DNA from: Phycisphaerales bacterium
Lineage (GTDB): Bacteria > Planctomycetota > Phycisphaerae > UBA1845
DNA length: 64,000 nt
Reading direction: 5' to 3'
Assembly: GCA_020639095.1 (NCBI GenBank)
Contig: JACKHH010000015.1
Location: 10,589 to 74,588 of the forward strand
Shown: one piece after another, positions 1-8,050 of the stretch
Layout of the letters: every line of letters begins with the position of its first letter
Position numbering within the stretch: the first letter of the stretch is position 1
Program-made: the position numbers and the translations under genes
Notes under the pieces: model-generated
Seen by the model: the letters and a program-made list of their open reading frames with translations, nothing else
Told to the model about the DNA's origin: nothing
Databases searched by the model: none

Positions 1-1100
1 GCGTTCTTGCTCTTGCTCGCGTAGGTTCGCGGCTTGTCGGGGAGATACTCGTCGCCGTAGAGCGACTTGATCTGCGCACGCGACGCGTTGATCGCCTCTT
101 GGGAGAGGTTCGTCGAGTCGGTACGCATATAAGTAATGTAACCGTTCTCGTAGAGCGTCTGCGCGATGCGCATCGTTCGTTGCGCGCCGAAGCGCAGCTT
201 GCGACCGGCTTCCTGCTGCAAGGTCGAGGTGATGAACGGCGGATAAGGCCGGTTGGTGAACGGCTTTTCTTTGACCTCGCTGACGGTGAAGTCGGCGCTG
301 CGCAGCGTGTCGGCAAGTCGGCCCGCCGACGTCTCATCGAGCAGGCGAACGGCATCGCCATCCTTCAACTGCCCGGTGCGTTCGTCGAAGTCCTTTCCGG
401 TCGCGACGCGTTTGCCGCCCAACTCAACCAGACGCACTTCGATCGGTGAGGTGTCGCCCAACTGCTTGCGCAGCACAGCGTCGAGATCCCAGTATCCTGC
501 ACTGACGAAGAGCATCCGCGCGCGTTCGCGATCGACGATCAAGCGCGTCGCCACCGACTGCACGCGACCAGCCGATAGTTTCGGGCCGATCTTCCGCCAG
601 AGCACCGGAGACACTTCATAGCCATAGAGACGGTCGAGCACGCGGCGCGTTTCCTGCGCGCTCACCAGACCGGCATCGATCTCGCGCGTCTCATTCACCG
701 CGCGGGTGATGGCGTGCTTGGTGATTTCGTCGAACACCATGCGCTTGACCGGGACCTTGGGCTTGAGCACCTGCACGAGGTGCCACGCAATGGCTTCGCC
801 TTCGCGGTCTTCGTCCGTCGCGAGGTACAGTTCGGTCGCACCGTTGAGCAGCTTGCGCAGCTTGGTCACCTGCGCCTTCTTGTCCTTGGGGACGATGTAG
901 AGGGGTTTGAACTCGTCTTCGACGTTCACCCCCAGACGTGCCCAAGGCTCTTCCTTAACCTCTGCCGGTATCTCCGACGCAGATGAAGGCAGATCGCGAA
1001 TGTGCCCAATCGACGACTCGACGGCGTACCCGGAACCGAGGTACTTCGAGATCGTGCGGGCCTTCGCGGGCGACTCAACAATGACCAGTGCTTTCGACAT
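1..1100 (-). CDS. topA: DNA topoisomerase I (N-terminal part, cut by window edge)
   Basis: Type IA topoisomerase, which relaxes negative supercoils by cutting one strand through a 5'-phosphotyrosine. Read on the minus strand from the ATG at 1100, the frame stays open to base 1, giving 366 residues. The N-terminus has the TOPRIM opening ALVIVESPAKARTISKYLG, followed by the acidic TOPRIM motif ATDEDREGEAIAWHL. Further on is the active-site region YITYMRTDS, whose first or second Tyr is the nucleophile in the family. The zinc-finger or basic C-terminal domains lie outside the window. The start is well supported because the TOPRIM motif normally begins within a few residues of the initiator Met. 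A TTGACA box lies 34 bases upstream. The next gene on the same strand starts far upstream at 2218, so topA is probably transcribed alone. Confidence 0.95.
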   Translation of the reverse strand, partial: MSKALVIVESPAKARTISKYLGSGYAVESSIGHIRDLPSSASEIPAEVKEEPWARLGVNVEDEFKPLYIVPKDKKAQVTKLRKLLNGATELYLATDEDREGEAIAWHLVQVLKPKVPVKRMVFDEITKHAITRAVNETREIDAGLVSAQETRRVLDRLYGYEVSPVLWRKIGPKLSAGRVQSVATRLIVDRERARMLFVSAGYWDLDAVLRKQLGDTSPIEVRLVELGGKRVATGKDFDERTGQLKDGDAVRLLDETSAGRLADTLRSADFTVSEVKEKPFTNRPYPPFITSTLQQEAGRKLRFGAQRTMRIAQTLYENGYITYMRTDSTNLSQEAINASRAQIKSLYGDEYLPDKPRTYASKSKN

Positions 1101-1471
1101 AGGGCGAGTAGCTATCCTGGAATGGGCTATCTTTGTCAAGGCAGCACCGCCGCTATGTCCAGCCAAATGGCGGCGGGTATGCGCCTAAAGTATTGTTATA
1201 GATATAGTTACTTCTACTACCGGTCCGCGCTTTCGGCAAACCACCGGCCCTCGCGGCTGCGGAAACTGTCTTCTGCCTGCAAGACGAACACCGATCGCGC
1301 TACCGATCATTTCGGCACGAGCCCGCAGCTTCCGCCAATGGTTGTAGGCACGTATCGTCCGGAAATCCCGTGGCGCACAGGCAATAATTGCCGAAGCTGT
1401 GCAGGCTACCACGATGCGTGAATATCGGGAGAATAGGCAGGCAGGCGGCAGGTGAATTCCGGAGACGACGG
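1101..1471. other. Intergenic region upstream of topA
   Basis: About 370 bases between topA and the methyltransferase stop. Apart from the possible topA promoter I see no gene or convincing repeat. It includes an AT-rich patch around 1190-1220 unlike the surrounding GC-rich DNA. Confidence 0.6.
1111..1139 (-). promoter_or_regulatory. Possible sigma-70-like promoter of topA
   Basis: On the minus strand a perfect TTGACA lies at 1139-1134. A GATAGC hexamer follows after 17 bases (1116-1111), just before the topA ATG at 1100. The -35 match is exact but the -10 is weak, and the implied leader is very short. Confidence 0.35.
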
Positions 1472-2218
1472 CTACCCGAGCTTGTGGCACCAGTACGTGG
1501 TCGTTGTCAGTGGCACTTCGCATTTTCCGTCGGGGAAATGCACAGCCAGCAGATCGCGTAGCGCCCGCTCGAAGCGCGGGGCGTCTTCGCGGGCGAGCAC
1601 GTTGCGGATATACGACACGCTGCGGGTGAAGCCGATAAACCCGTCCGCGGTGAGCCGCCAGGTCGATCGCACCGTCGCGCTTGCCAGGGCGCTGAAGGCC
1701 CTCGCAGCTGCCACCTTCGCAGCCCAGTCCTGCGCCCGGTACTCGCGGCGGTATGCCGGGTTCCACGTCGCCACGAGTTCCTCGAAGGCGGCTACGAACG
1801 CGTCATCGCCGTCGCGGTTATTCCACACCAGCAGCAACAGGCCGCCGGGCTGGAGGATGCGAGCGAATTCCGCGAGCGCGACGGGCGGATTGAACCAATG
1901 AAAGGACTGCGCGCAGGTGACGGCTGACATGGACGCGGTGGCGATCGCGGTGCGTTCCGCCGACGCGCAGACGCAGTGTATCCTGCCGGTCCCGCAAGCC
2001 GGTGCGAACTGCCCGAGCATCGCGACGCTCGGTTCGATCGCGACGACCTCGCGACCGGCACCCGCCAGCGCGTGCGTGAAAATCCCGGTCCCGGCACCCA
2101 CGTCCGCGATGATGCCCGGAGGGGCATCGCGAGCGACGCGGGCGATGACCTCGGCGGGGTAGCTGGGCCGGTAGCGTGCGTAGTCGTCGCTGCAATGATC
2201 AAAGGCGCGTTTGGCCAT
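1472..2218 (-). CDS. Class I SAM-dependent methyltransferase
   Basis: A 248-residue soluble methyltransferase of the Methyltransf_11/25 type. The SAM-binding motif I, DVGAGTGIFTHAL, lies near residues 39-51, with the acidic end of strand beta-2 at VVAIEPS. Motif IV resembles small-molecule methyltransferases (AVTCAQSFHWFNP), followed by LQPGGLLLLVWNN. The N-terminal FDHCSDDYARYRPSYP segment is typical of the family in which an F-D/S-Y-RP-Y stretch precedes motif I. The substrate cannot be read from the sequence. It is transcribed divergently from lepA and has no operon partner in the window. Confidence 0.85.
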   Translation of the reverse strand: MAKRAFDHCSDDYARYRPSYPAEVIARVARDAPPGIIADVGAGTGIFTHALAGAGREVVAIEPSVAMLGQFAPACGTGRIHCVCASAERTAIATASMSAVTCAQSFHWFNPPVALAEFARILQPGGLLLLVWNNRDGDDAFVAAFEELVATWNPAYRREYRAQDWAAKVAAARAFSALASATVRSTWRLTADGFIGFTRSVSYIRNVLAREDAPRFERALRDLLAVHFPDGKCEVPLTTTTYWCHKLG

Positions 2219-2282
2219 GTCGCTGACCTGAAATATAATGCGGGTTTGCGCGGTTCACCAGCCGGCATGGTAGTTTGTGGGG

Positions 2283-2298
2283 CCGGCTTGCCAGCCGG
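2283..2298. repeat. Short inverted repeat of an intergenic repeat family
   Basis: CCGGCT / AGCCGG with a four-base spacer, preceded by TTTGTGGGG. The same layout (T/ATTGTGG, then GC-GGC and TTGCC-GC) recurs at about 6915 and 10404, both intergenic. This suggests a dispersed palindromic repeat family. Confidence 0.5.
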
Positions 2299-2361
2299 TC
2301 GCGACAGGCGGGAGAGCCTGACCCACACGTGTAATAGGTTGCTGTCATCAAAGGACACTGA

Positions 2362-4161
2362 ATGCCCGACGTATCGCTCATTCGTAACTTCGCCATCGTC
2401 GCCCACATTGACCACGGCAAGAGCACGCTGGCCGACCGGCTTATGGAGCACGCCGGTGCGGTCTCGCAACGTGAACTCCGCGCGCAGATGCTCGACGACA
2501 TGGACCTTGAGCGCGAGATGGGCATCACCATCAAAGCCAACCGCTGCTCGATGAACTACACCTACCAGGGCAAGACGTACCTGCTCAATCTGCTGGATAC
2601 GCCCGGGCACGTGGATTTCCACTATGAGGTGTCGCGGGCGCTGGCTGCGTGCGAGTGCGTGCTGTTGCTGATCGACGCGGCGCAGGGCGTGCAGGCGCAG
2701 ACGGTGGCGAACGCGTACCTCGCGGTCGACGCAGCCGTTGAGATCATCCCGGTGATCAACAAGATCGATCTGCCCGGCGCGCACCCGGAAGACTGCGCGC
2801 TGGAGGTCGAGCAGGTGCTGGGACTGCCGGCGGAAGAAGCGATCTTCACGTCCGCCAAGACGGGCCAGGGCATCGGCGATGTGTTCAAAGCCATCATCGA
2901 ACGCGTTCCGCCGCCCAAGGGCGACCCCAAGGGCCAGGTTCGCGCGCTGATCTACGACGCCAAGAACGACGTGCACCGCGGCGTCATCAGTCACATTCGC
3001 ATGTTCGACGGCACGATGAAACGCGGCGACAAACTCCGCTTCTGCGCCGGTGGCGGGGAACGCATCATCACGGAGGTCGGTAAGTATTTTCCCAAACCGC
3101 GCGCGGTCGAAGAACTCGCTGCCGGTGAAGTGGGTTACATGCTCGCGAGCATCAAGACCATCGCCGACGTGAACATCGGCGACACCGTGACGAAGGCCAG
3201 CGACCCCACGGATCGTCCGCTGCCGGGTTACCAATCGCCGCAGCAGATGGTCTTTTGCGACTTTTTCCCCGGTCCGGGCACGGAAACGCCCGAGCTGCGC
3301 GAAGCCTTCGAGAACCTCTGGCTCAACGACAGTTCGTTCACCTACGAGACGACCTCGTCGGACGCCTTGGGCATCGGTTTTCGCTGCGGGTTCCTCGGCC
3401 TGCTGCACATGAAGATCATTCAGGAGCGGCTCGAACGCGAGAGCGATGTCAACATCGTGCAGACCGCGCCGACCGTGACCTATGAGGTCGTCGAGAAGAA
3501 CGGCAAGACCTACCACATCGAGTCGCCGAGCGAGCTGCCCGACATGTCGATCGTCGACGAGATCCGCGAGCCGATGTGCCGGGCGCAGGTGATCATTCCC
3601 GCGGAGTATGTCGGCGACGTGCTCAAGCTGTCGCTCGATCGCCGCGGCACGCACCAGAAGACCGAGTACCTCTCGCCGACGCGCGTGATGCTCACCTTTG
3701 ATTTTCCCCTGGGCGAAATCATTTACGACTATTACGACAAGCTCAAGAGTTCGACGCGCGGGTACGGGACAGCCGATTATGAGCTGACCGGTTACCACGT
3801 CGACAAACTCGTCAAGCTCGACATCCTGGTCAACGGCATGCCGGTCGATGCGCTCAGCGTGATCGTACACAAGGACAAAGCCCAGGTCCGCGGCAGGCGG
3901 CTGATCCAGCGGCTCAAGAAAGAGATTGACCGCCACCAGTTTGAAATTCCCCTACAGGCTGCGATCGGCGGGAAGATCGTCGCCCGCGAAACCATCGCAG
4001 CCTACCGCAAGGACGTCACCGCGAAGTGCTACGGCGGCGACATCACCCGCAAGCGCAAGCTGCTGGAAAAGCAGAAGGAAGGCAAGAAGCGCATGAAGCA
4101 GGTGGGCATGGTCGCGATCCCGCAAAAAGCCTTCATGAGCGTGCTCGATCCGGGGGATTAG
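2362..4161 (+). CDS. lepA: Elongation factor 4 (LepA), ribosome back-translocating GTPase
   Basis: A 599-residue translational GTPase, the usual length for LepA. It opens with IRNFAIVAHIDHGKSTLADR, which contains the G1 P-loop at residues 12-19. The G2/G3 region MGITIKANRCSMNYTYQ and LLDTPGHVDF follow, then the G4 motif NKIDLPGA. Domain II, domain III and the LepA-specific C-terminal domain are present. The C-terminal part includes RRLIQRLKKEIDRHQFEIPLQAAIGG, and the protein ends with the basic GKKRMKQVGMVAIPQKAF typical of LepA. LepA is a membrane or cytosolic factor acting on stalled ribosomes. The ATG at 2362 has AAGGA about eight bases upstream, which decides the start. Confidence 0.97.
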   Translation: MPDVSLIRNFAIVAHIDHGKSTLADRLMEHAGAVSQRELRAQMLDDMDLEREMGITIKANRCSMNYTYQGKTYLLNLLDTPGHVDFHYEVSRALAACECVLLLIDAAQGVQAQTVANAYLAVDAAVEIIPVINKIDLPGAHPEDCALEVEQVLGLPAEEAIFTSAKTGQGIGDVFKAIIERVPPPKGDPKGQVRALIYDAKNDVHRGVISHIRMFDGTMKRGDKLRFCAGGGERIITEVGKYFPKPRAVEELAAGEVGYMLASIKTIADVNIGDTVTKASDPTDRPLPGYQSPQQMVFCDFFPGPGTETPELREAFENLWLNDSSFTYETTSSDALGIGFRCGFLGLLHMKIIQERLERESDVNIVQTAPTVTYEVVEKNGKTYHIESPSELPDMSIVDEIREPMCRAQVIIPAEYVGDVLKLSLDRRGTHQKTEYLSPTRVMLTFDFPLGEIIYDYYDKLKSSTRGYGTADYELTGYHVDKLVKLDILVNGMPVDALSVIVHKDKAQVRGRRLIQRLKKEIDRHQFEIPLQAAIGGKIVARETIAAYRKDVTAKCYGGDITRKRKLLEKQKEGKKRMKQVGMVAIPQKAFMSVLDPGD

Positions 4162-4243
4162 GCTTGAGACTTGAGGCCTAAGTCTTGAGGCAATTCTCTG
4201 CACTTCGCGGTGCGGCCCTTGCATCTTCGGAGCGGTTCATGTC

Positions 4244-5374
4244 GTGAACCAGACTCGCCGCCGACGTCACTATCGCATTTGGATTGATCCACTGGCGCAA
4301 ACGTCCGCTGGCTGGTTTAAGATGAGTCGGCGTTCTTCTTTGCTTCTTGGGGTTATTCTACTTGTTGTTGGTGTCTACCACTTTATCAGTTGCCTCCTTG
4401 GGGCGCGTTTTGCCGGCGTCTTTGGCGAATTCGTGGCGTTGTTGATCGCCGGCATCGGAGTCGTCTGCCTGGTCGGCGCTACACGAGCGACTCGTGAAAA
4501 AACCATGCGAACGAACGTGCGCGTGTCACGTCGAGATGAGCGACTTGCCCGGATTGTCGGGATGGACGGCGCAACGCGGCGTGTGCCGCATCGGTTGCTC
4601 GAACACGCCTTGCGGCATGACTGGGGTGTTCGCGCCAGCAAGCGTTTCCACCGGTTCCTCGGCGCATTTCTTCGAAAACTACCGGCTGGTGATACCGTTG
4701 TTATTGACGGACCGCGTGGGTGTGATGTGGTATTACCCGTAGCCACCGAGCAATCGTTCGAGCCGGTAGAGTATGGACATGATGTATATGACTCAATCAT
4801 TTCAGAGTTGTGCTTTGCCGCACAGCATCGCGACCCGCAGTGCTATATGATCGACATGGAGCGTGGCGGTTACATCAAGGCGGAGACACAAACTGAATCG
4901 CGGACGGACAAGCGAGCTGGCGTATTGGACTTTGTTTTCTCGCGTGTGCTCGGTCTGGTGTTCGCGATTGTCTGCGTGATTTCGTGTGTCGGCGGTCTTG
5001 TGTTTGTCGTTGGGAAAATGTTATATCTCGCCGCGGCTGGCAATCCCGTCGCGGCAGCCGCGACCCTGGCGCTCGCGTGTCTTGTGTTCGGGCCGGTGTT
5101 GTATCGCAAACTGGTGATGGGGCGCGGAGCGTACCTTGTTCCCGGCGGCATCGTGCTCACGGAGCAGCGTTTTTGGCGCGAGCGCGGCAGCATGCACTAT
5201 TTCTGCGCGGTGACGACGCCCATGATCATCGACTGGATAGGTCAGAGCGCGTATGTCCTGCGCAGCGACGGCATTCAAGTCGTGCCCGCCAACTGGACGC
5301 TTCTTGCCGCATGGATGAGCAACGCCCGCTCGCCGTCAGAGGCGGAGTTGGAGAGCTTGATTGACCAGAAGTAG
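4244..5374 (+). CDS. Hypothetical membrane protein with four predicted TM helices
   Basis: A 376-residue protein I do not recognise. The chosen start is a GTG with GGAG 11 bases upstream. An ATG at 4322, just before the first helix, would give a protein 26 residues shorter. Hydrophobic helices lie near residues 31-53 and 62-80, and again near 235-258 and 268-286. A soluble, largely basic segment (about 85-225) separates the pairs, and a second soluble domain follows the last helix. It contains several Cys residues but no clear metal motif. It sits alone between lepA and the convergent gene ending at 5484. A helix-soluble-helix layout fits an inner-membrane protein with a cytoplasmic central domain, but function is unknown. 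Confidence 0.75.
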   Translation: MNQTRRRRHYRIWIDPLAQTSAGWFKMSRRSSLLLGVILLVVGVYHFISCLLGARFAGVFGEFVALLIAGIGVVCLVGATRATREKTMRTNVRVSRRDERLARIVGMDGATRRVPHRLLEHALRHDWGVRASKRFHRFLGAFLRKLPAGDTVVIDGPRGCDVVLPVATEQSFEPVEYGHDVYDSIISELCFAAQHRDPQCYMIDMERGGYIKAETQTESRTDKRAGVLDFVFSRVLGLVFAIVCVISCVGGLVFVVGKMLYLAAAGNPVAAAATLALACLVFGPVLYRKLVMGRGAYLVPGGIVLTEQRFWRERGSMHYFCAVTTPMIIDWIGQSAYVLRSDGIQVVPANWTLLAAWMSNARSPSEAELESLIDQK

Positions 5375-5433
5375 GTTCAGTTGCGGTGTGCCGGGCGGCA
5401 GTCGTTAGCGGTCGTCATGGGAATGGGCAATTC

Positions 5434-5457
5434 GGTAGCCCCCGTGAAGGGGTGGCC
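5434..5457. repeat. GC-rich imperfect inverted repeat between convergent genes
   Basis: AGCCCCC and GGGGTGGC flank a short GTGAA loop in the gap between the convergent genes ending at 5374 and 5484. It could form a hairpin serving as a terminator for either gene. There is no T-run. Confidence 0.35.
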
Positions 5458-5483
5458 ACCCGGCCCAATCGCGCCGATGTGTC

Positions 5484-6278
5484 CTACGACGCGTGCGGCA
5501 GTTTGAGTTCGCAGAGGTCTTCGACCCAGTAGCGTAGCTTCGTGCGTTGCGGGAAATCGCTGCGGATCCCGAAGATGACGCGGACCCGGGCGGGGCCTTT
5601 GATCTCGTCTTCCGCAATGTCGGTCGCGTCGTCGGACTCCGCGTTGGTGGCGAGCGTCGCGTCGGCTGCCTGGGCCGTAGCGCCGGGCGGGGGCGTGATC
5701 GGCTCACCATTGGCGTCGAGTTGTTCGGACTTGAATGCGATCGCCTGCGGCGTGCTCCCGAATCCCATCGCATCGAGCATGCCCGTGCTGAGGCCGGCAT
5801 CGTGCGGCACTAGCCGGAAGTTCGACGGCGACCAGGTGTTCTCCGGCGGGTCGTCCTCGTACAGGTCGGGAAGCGGTGGGAGATCGGCTGCGGGTGTGAT
5901 GGTCATGTCCACCGCGACGTAGTACGCCGGTCGCAGACGCTCAAGGTCCACCGCGTCGTCCTCGTCCGCGTCCTCGTCATCGTCATCGTCATCGTCGGGC
6001 TCGTACATTTCCCTTTCGTGCTCAAGCACGTCAGGCGGTGGCGTGACCACGCGCACGTCGTGCAGAGTCACGGCTGCACCTACGAGCGGGCGCGCGACCA
6101 TGTCCATACCCTGACCGGTCGTATTGCGCCACCAGCGTTTCAACGACCATTTCACGTACGCCACCATCATCCCGAGCGTCGCGAGGATGAGCAGGATGGC
6201 GCCCCACCAGGGCAGGTAGCGGCTCGCGACGATGGCGGCAACGAGCATGGCCACGATGACGAAGATGTGCTTTTTCAT
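5484..6278 (-). CDS. Hypothetical inner-membrane protein with acidic tract
   Basis: A 264-residue protein of unknown function. Two N-terminal hydrophobic helices (residues 4-20 and 25-42) are followed by a basic WSLKRWWR segment, then a soluble domain. Residues about 94-108 are almost entirely Asp and Glu, encoded by a GAT/GAC trinucleotide-like run near 5955-6000 that may vary in length. The C-terminal part has two blocks with predicted beta-strands (YYVAVDMTITP and ARVRVIFGIRSDFPQRTKLRYWVEDL), which could be one split domain. It lies 81 bases downstream of moaC on the same strand and may be co-transcribed, but nothing in it suggests a molybdopterin role. Confidence 0.75.
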   Translation of the reverse strand: MKKHIFVIVAMLVAAIVASRYLPWWGAILLILATLGMMVAYVKWSLKRWWRNTTGQGMDMVARPLVGAAVTLHDVRVVTPPPDVLEHEREMYEPDDDDDDDEDADEDDAVDLERLRPAYYVAVDMTITPAADLPPLPDLYEDDPPENTWSPSNFRLVPHDAGLSTGMLDAMGFGSTPQAIAFKSEQLDANGEPITPPPGATAQAADATLATNAESDDATDIAEDEIKGPARVRVIFGIRSDFPQRTKLRYWVEDLCELKLPHAS

Positions 6279-6359
6279 CAGACATGTTCTCCGAAATGCG
6301 TTGTGCGGAAGGGCGGTTTTACCGGGGTGTTTCCGATCGGTCGGTCCCTCCAGTTGACC

Positions 6360-6869
6360 CTACCGCTGATAATCTCCGCTCTTGCCGCCGGTTTTCCGCT
6401 CCAGGGTTATGGGCCCGATGGTCATGGCCTTGTCTGCGGATTTCCCCATATCGTAGAGTGTAAGTGCCGCGATGGTCGCGCCGGTGAGCGCTTCCATCTC
6501 CACGCCCGTGCGAGCCGTTGTCTTCGCGCGGCAGGTGATGGCGAGCGCGTTATCGGCAGCCTGCGCAATGTCGATCTCGACGCAGTCGAGCGGCAGCGGA
6601 TGGCACAACGGGATAAGGTCCGCGGTGCGCTTCGCGGCTTGTATTCCGGCGACGCGCGCGACTGCGATCGCGTCGCCCTTGGGCAGGTCGCCGGCGAGGA
6701 TAGCCGATACGACCTGCGGCGTGGTTGTGATCCGCGCGCTGGCGATGGCTTCGCGCGCGGTAGGCAATTTGGGAGAGACGTCGACCATGCGCGCGTTGCC
6801 GCGCTCGTCGACGTGCGAAAGCGTGGGTGGTTGTTCGCCGGGAGGGTTGGAGCGATTGTCGGAGGGCAT
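6360..6869 (-). CDS. moaC: Cyclic pyranopterin monophosphate synthase MoaC
   Basis: A 169-residue enzyme acting with MoaA to convert GTP-derived cyclic pyranopterin intermediates to cPMP in molybdenum cofactor synthesis. The family signatures are clear: LSHVDERGNARMVDVS near the N-terminus and LIPLCHPLPLDCVEIDI in the middle. The catalytic C-terminal block is MEALTGATIAALTLYDMGKSADK. It is followed by the Gly/Lys-rich KTGGKSGDY end. The usual YDMCKAVD motif reads YDMGKSAD here, keeping the catalytic Asp and Lys. The start at 6869 is chosen because AGGAG lies seven bases upstream and the family N-terminus follows. A longer frame reaching 7046 has no such site. No other moa gene is nearby. Confidence 0.93.
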   Translation of the reverse strand: MPSDNRSNPPGEQPPTLSHVDERGNARMVDVSPKLPTAREAIASARITTTPQVVSAILAGDLPKGDAIAVARVAGIQAAKRTADLIPLCHPLPLDCVEIDIAQAADNALAITCRAKTTARTGVEMEALTGATIAALTLYDMGKSADKAMTIGPITLERKTGGKSGDYQR

Positions 6870-6919
6870 GTCGGAACTCCTGAAGCATTCGTGATCGCGG
6901 GCCGTGCGTTGAATTGTGG

Positions 6920-6938
6920 TGCAGGCATGTTGCCTGCA
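6920..6938. repeat. Intergenic inverted repeat (TGCAGGC...GCCTGCA)
   Basis: TGCAGGC and GCCTGCA pair across a five-base loop, preceded by ATTGTGG. This is almost identical to the element at 10404-10427 and is laid out like the one at about 2275. Confidence 0.55.
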
Positions 6939-7165
6939 CAACTGTGCACGGGTTGCGTCTGTTGTCGGGGTACGGTGCTCTAGCAATCGCAGTTCGGACT
7001 CGTGGTGCGGGCGTTTTGCCGGCACTCGTCGCGCTGTTTGGGACACTTCGCGGATCTACCGCTCCCTGACAGTCGCGGCTCGGATTTATCGGGGCGCTTC
7101 GACTCAAGCGCCGGGGACATTATCCGGTTTTCACGGCGCTTGGTGCAAGCGCTTGAATCGGATAC

Positions 7166-7672
7166 GTGTGGATCGCCGCGGGGGACACTCGGCAGATGCG
7201 CACATTGCGATGGTCTTCGCCCACGCCGTTGCTGGCGGTGGGAGACGGTGCTGCCGATGCTGCGCGCCGTGCGTTCGACTGCGTGACCTCACGTCGCGGG
7301 CGGCGGGTGTTGTTCTTGCTCGTCGGCGTGTGGATGCTCAATCTTTTTGACCTCACATTGACATTGCGGGCGTGGAATGACGGCGTGATGTACGAGCAGA
7401 ATCCGCTCGCGCGCGGGTTGTTGGCGTACGGGCCGGGCGGGCTGGCGGTGTGCAAGCTCGCGCTGGTGGGGGCAGCGACGGCAGTTCTGTTCAGCTATCG
7501 CCGCTTCCGCTGCGCCGAGGTCGCGAGCATGCTGGCGCTGCTCATTTACGTCGGCGTCGCGTTCCAATGGAAGTATTGCTACGAAATGTACGACATGGCG
7601 CATCGCAACGCGGTCAACTGTGCCGACTTCTCGCGCGTAGACGCGTTCATGCGCGTGGTTCCCGTGCTTTAG
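7166..7672 (+). CDS. Small membrane protein, DUF5658-like
   Basis: A 168-residue protein; an ATG at 7196 would give 158 residues. After a basic cytoplasmic leader there are three hydrophobic helices. The first contains LNLFDLTLTL and the loop after it EQNPLARGLL. The helix-N-x-x-D-x-x-x-T then E-x-NP pattern is what I associate with the small integral membrane family DUF5658. The third helix is followed by a hydrophilic tail with a Tyr/Met/Trp-rich stretch. No function is known. It is divergent from moaC across a region holding an inverted repeat. Confidence 0.6.
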   Translation: MWIAAGDTRQMRTLRWSSPTPLLAVGDGAADAARRAFDCVTSRRGRRVLFLLVGVWMLNLFDLTLTLRAWNDGVMYEQNPLARGLLAYGPGGLAVCKLALVGAATAVLFSYRRFRCAEVASMLALLIYVGVAFQWKYCYEMYDMAHRNAVNCADFSRVDAFMRVVPVL

Positions 7673-8050
7673 CGGCACGACTGTTTGCACCTCCGGTCCT
7701 GTCTGACGCCGCGTCCTGCGGTGAATGCCCGAGCGGCTGCGCGCCCTGCGCAGTGCATCCCAGCCAAACAGCCCGTCACGACTATGATTGAGGCGTGATC
7801 GCCGAAGGCCGTCAACGCGCTGCATCTTGTTATTCGGTATCAAATTCAGTCGCCCGGGTTCATAGGTTGCCGCGAAAACCCCTCTCCCCCTTGGGGGAGA
7901 GGTCGGGTGAGGGGGTGGATGCGAGGGCGTTCGTGTGCATTGGCGTTGTCGTACGATGCCCTCCCCTTGCCCCTCCCGGAGGGAGGGGAGTTTGCGACGC
8001 CGTTCATCATGTGCATCCGCCCGCAATCGCGGTATGACCGTGGAGGTTCC
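7673..8050. repeat. Intergenic region with two GC-rich hairpin repeats
   Basis: Two strong inverted repeats are visible. One is CCTCTCCCCC / GGGGGAGAGG at 7881-7902 (10-bp stem, two-base spacer). The other is CCCCTCCC / GGGAGGGG at 7970-7988 (8-bp stem). They resemble the CCTCTCCC-type repeats scattered between genes in many GC-rich bacteria. The frame of the following gene is open through them, but its real start with GGAGG lies after them. Confidence 0.6.

Noticed and set aside
1792..3936. 714-residue frame on the minus strand over lepA
   Set aside because: It is antisense to the clearly coding lepA; the frame is open because of GC-rich codon use.
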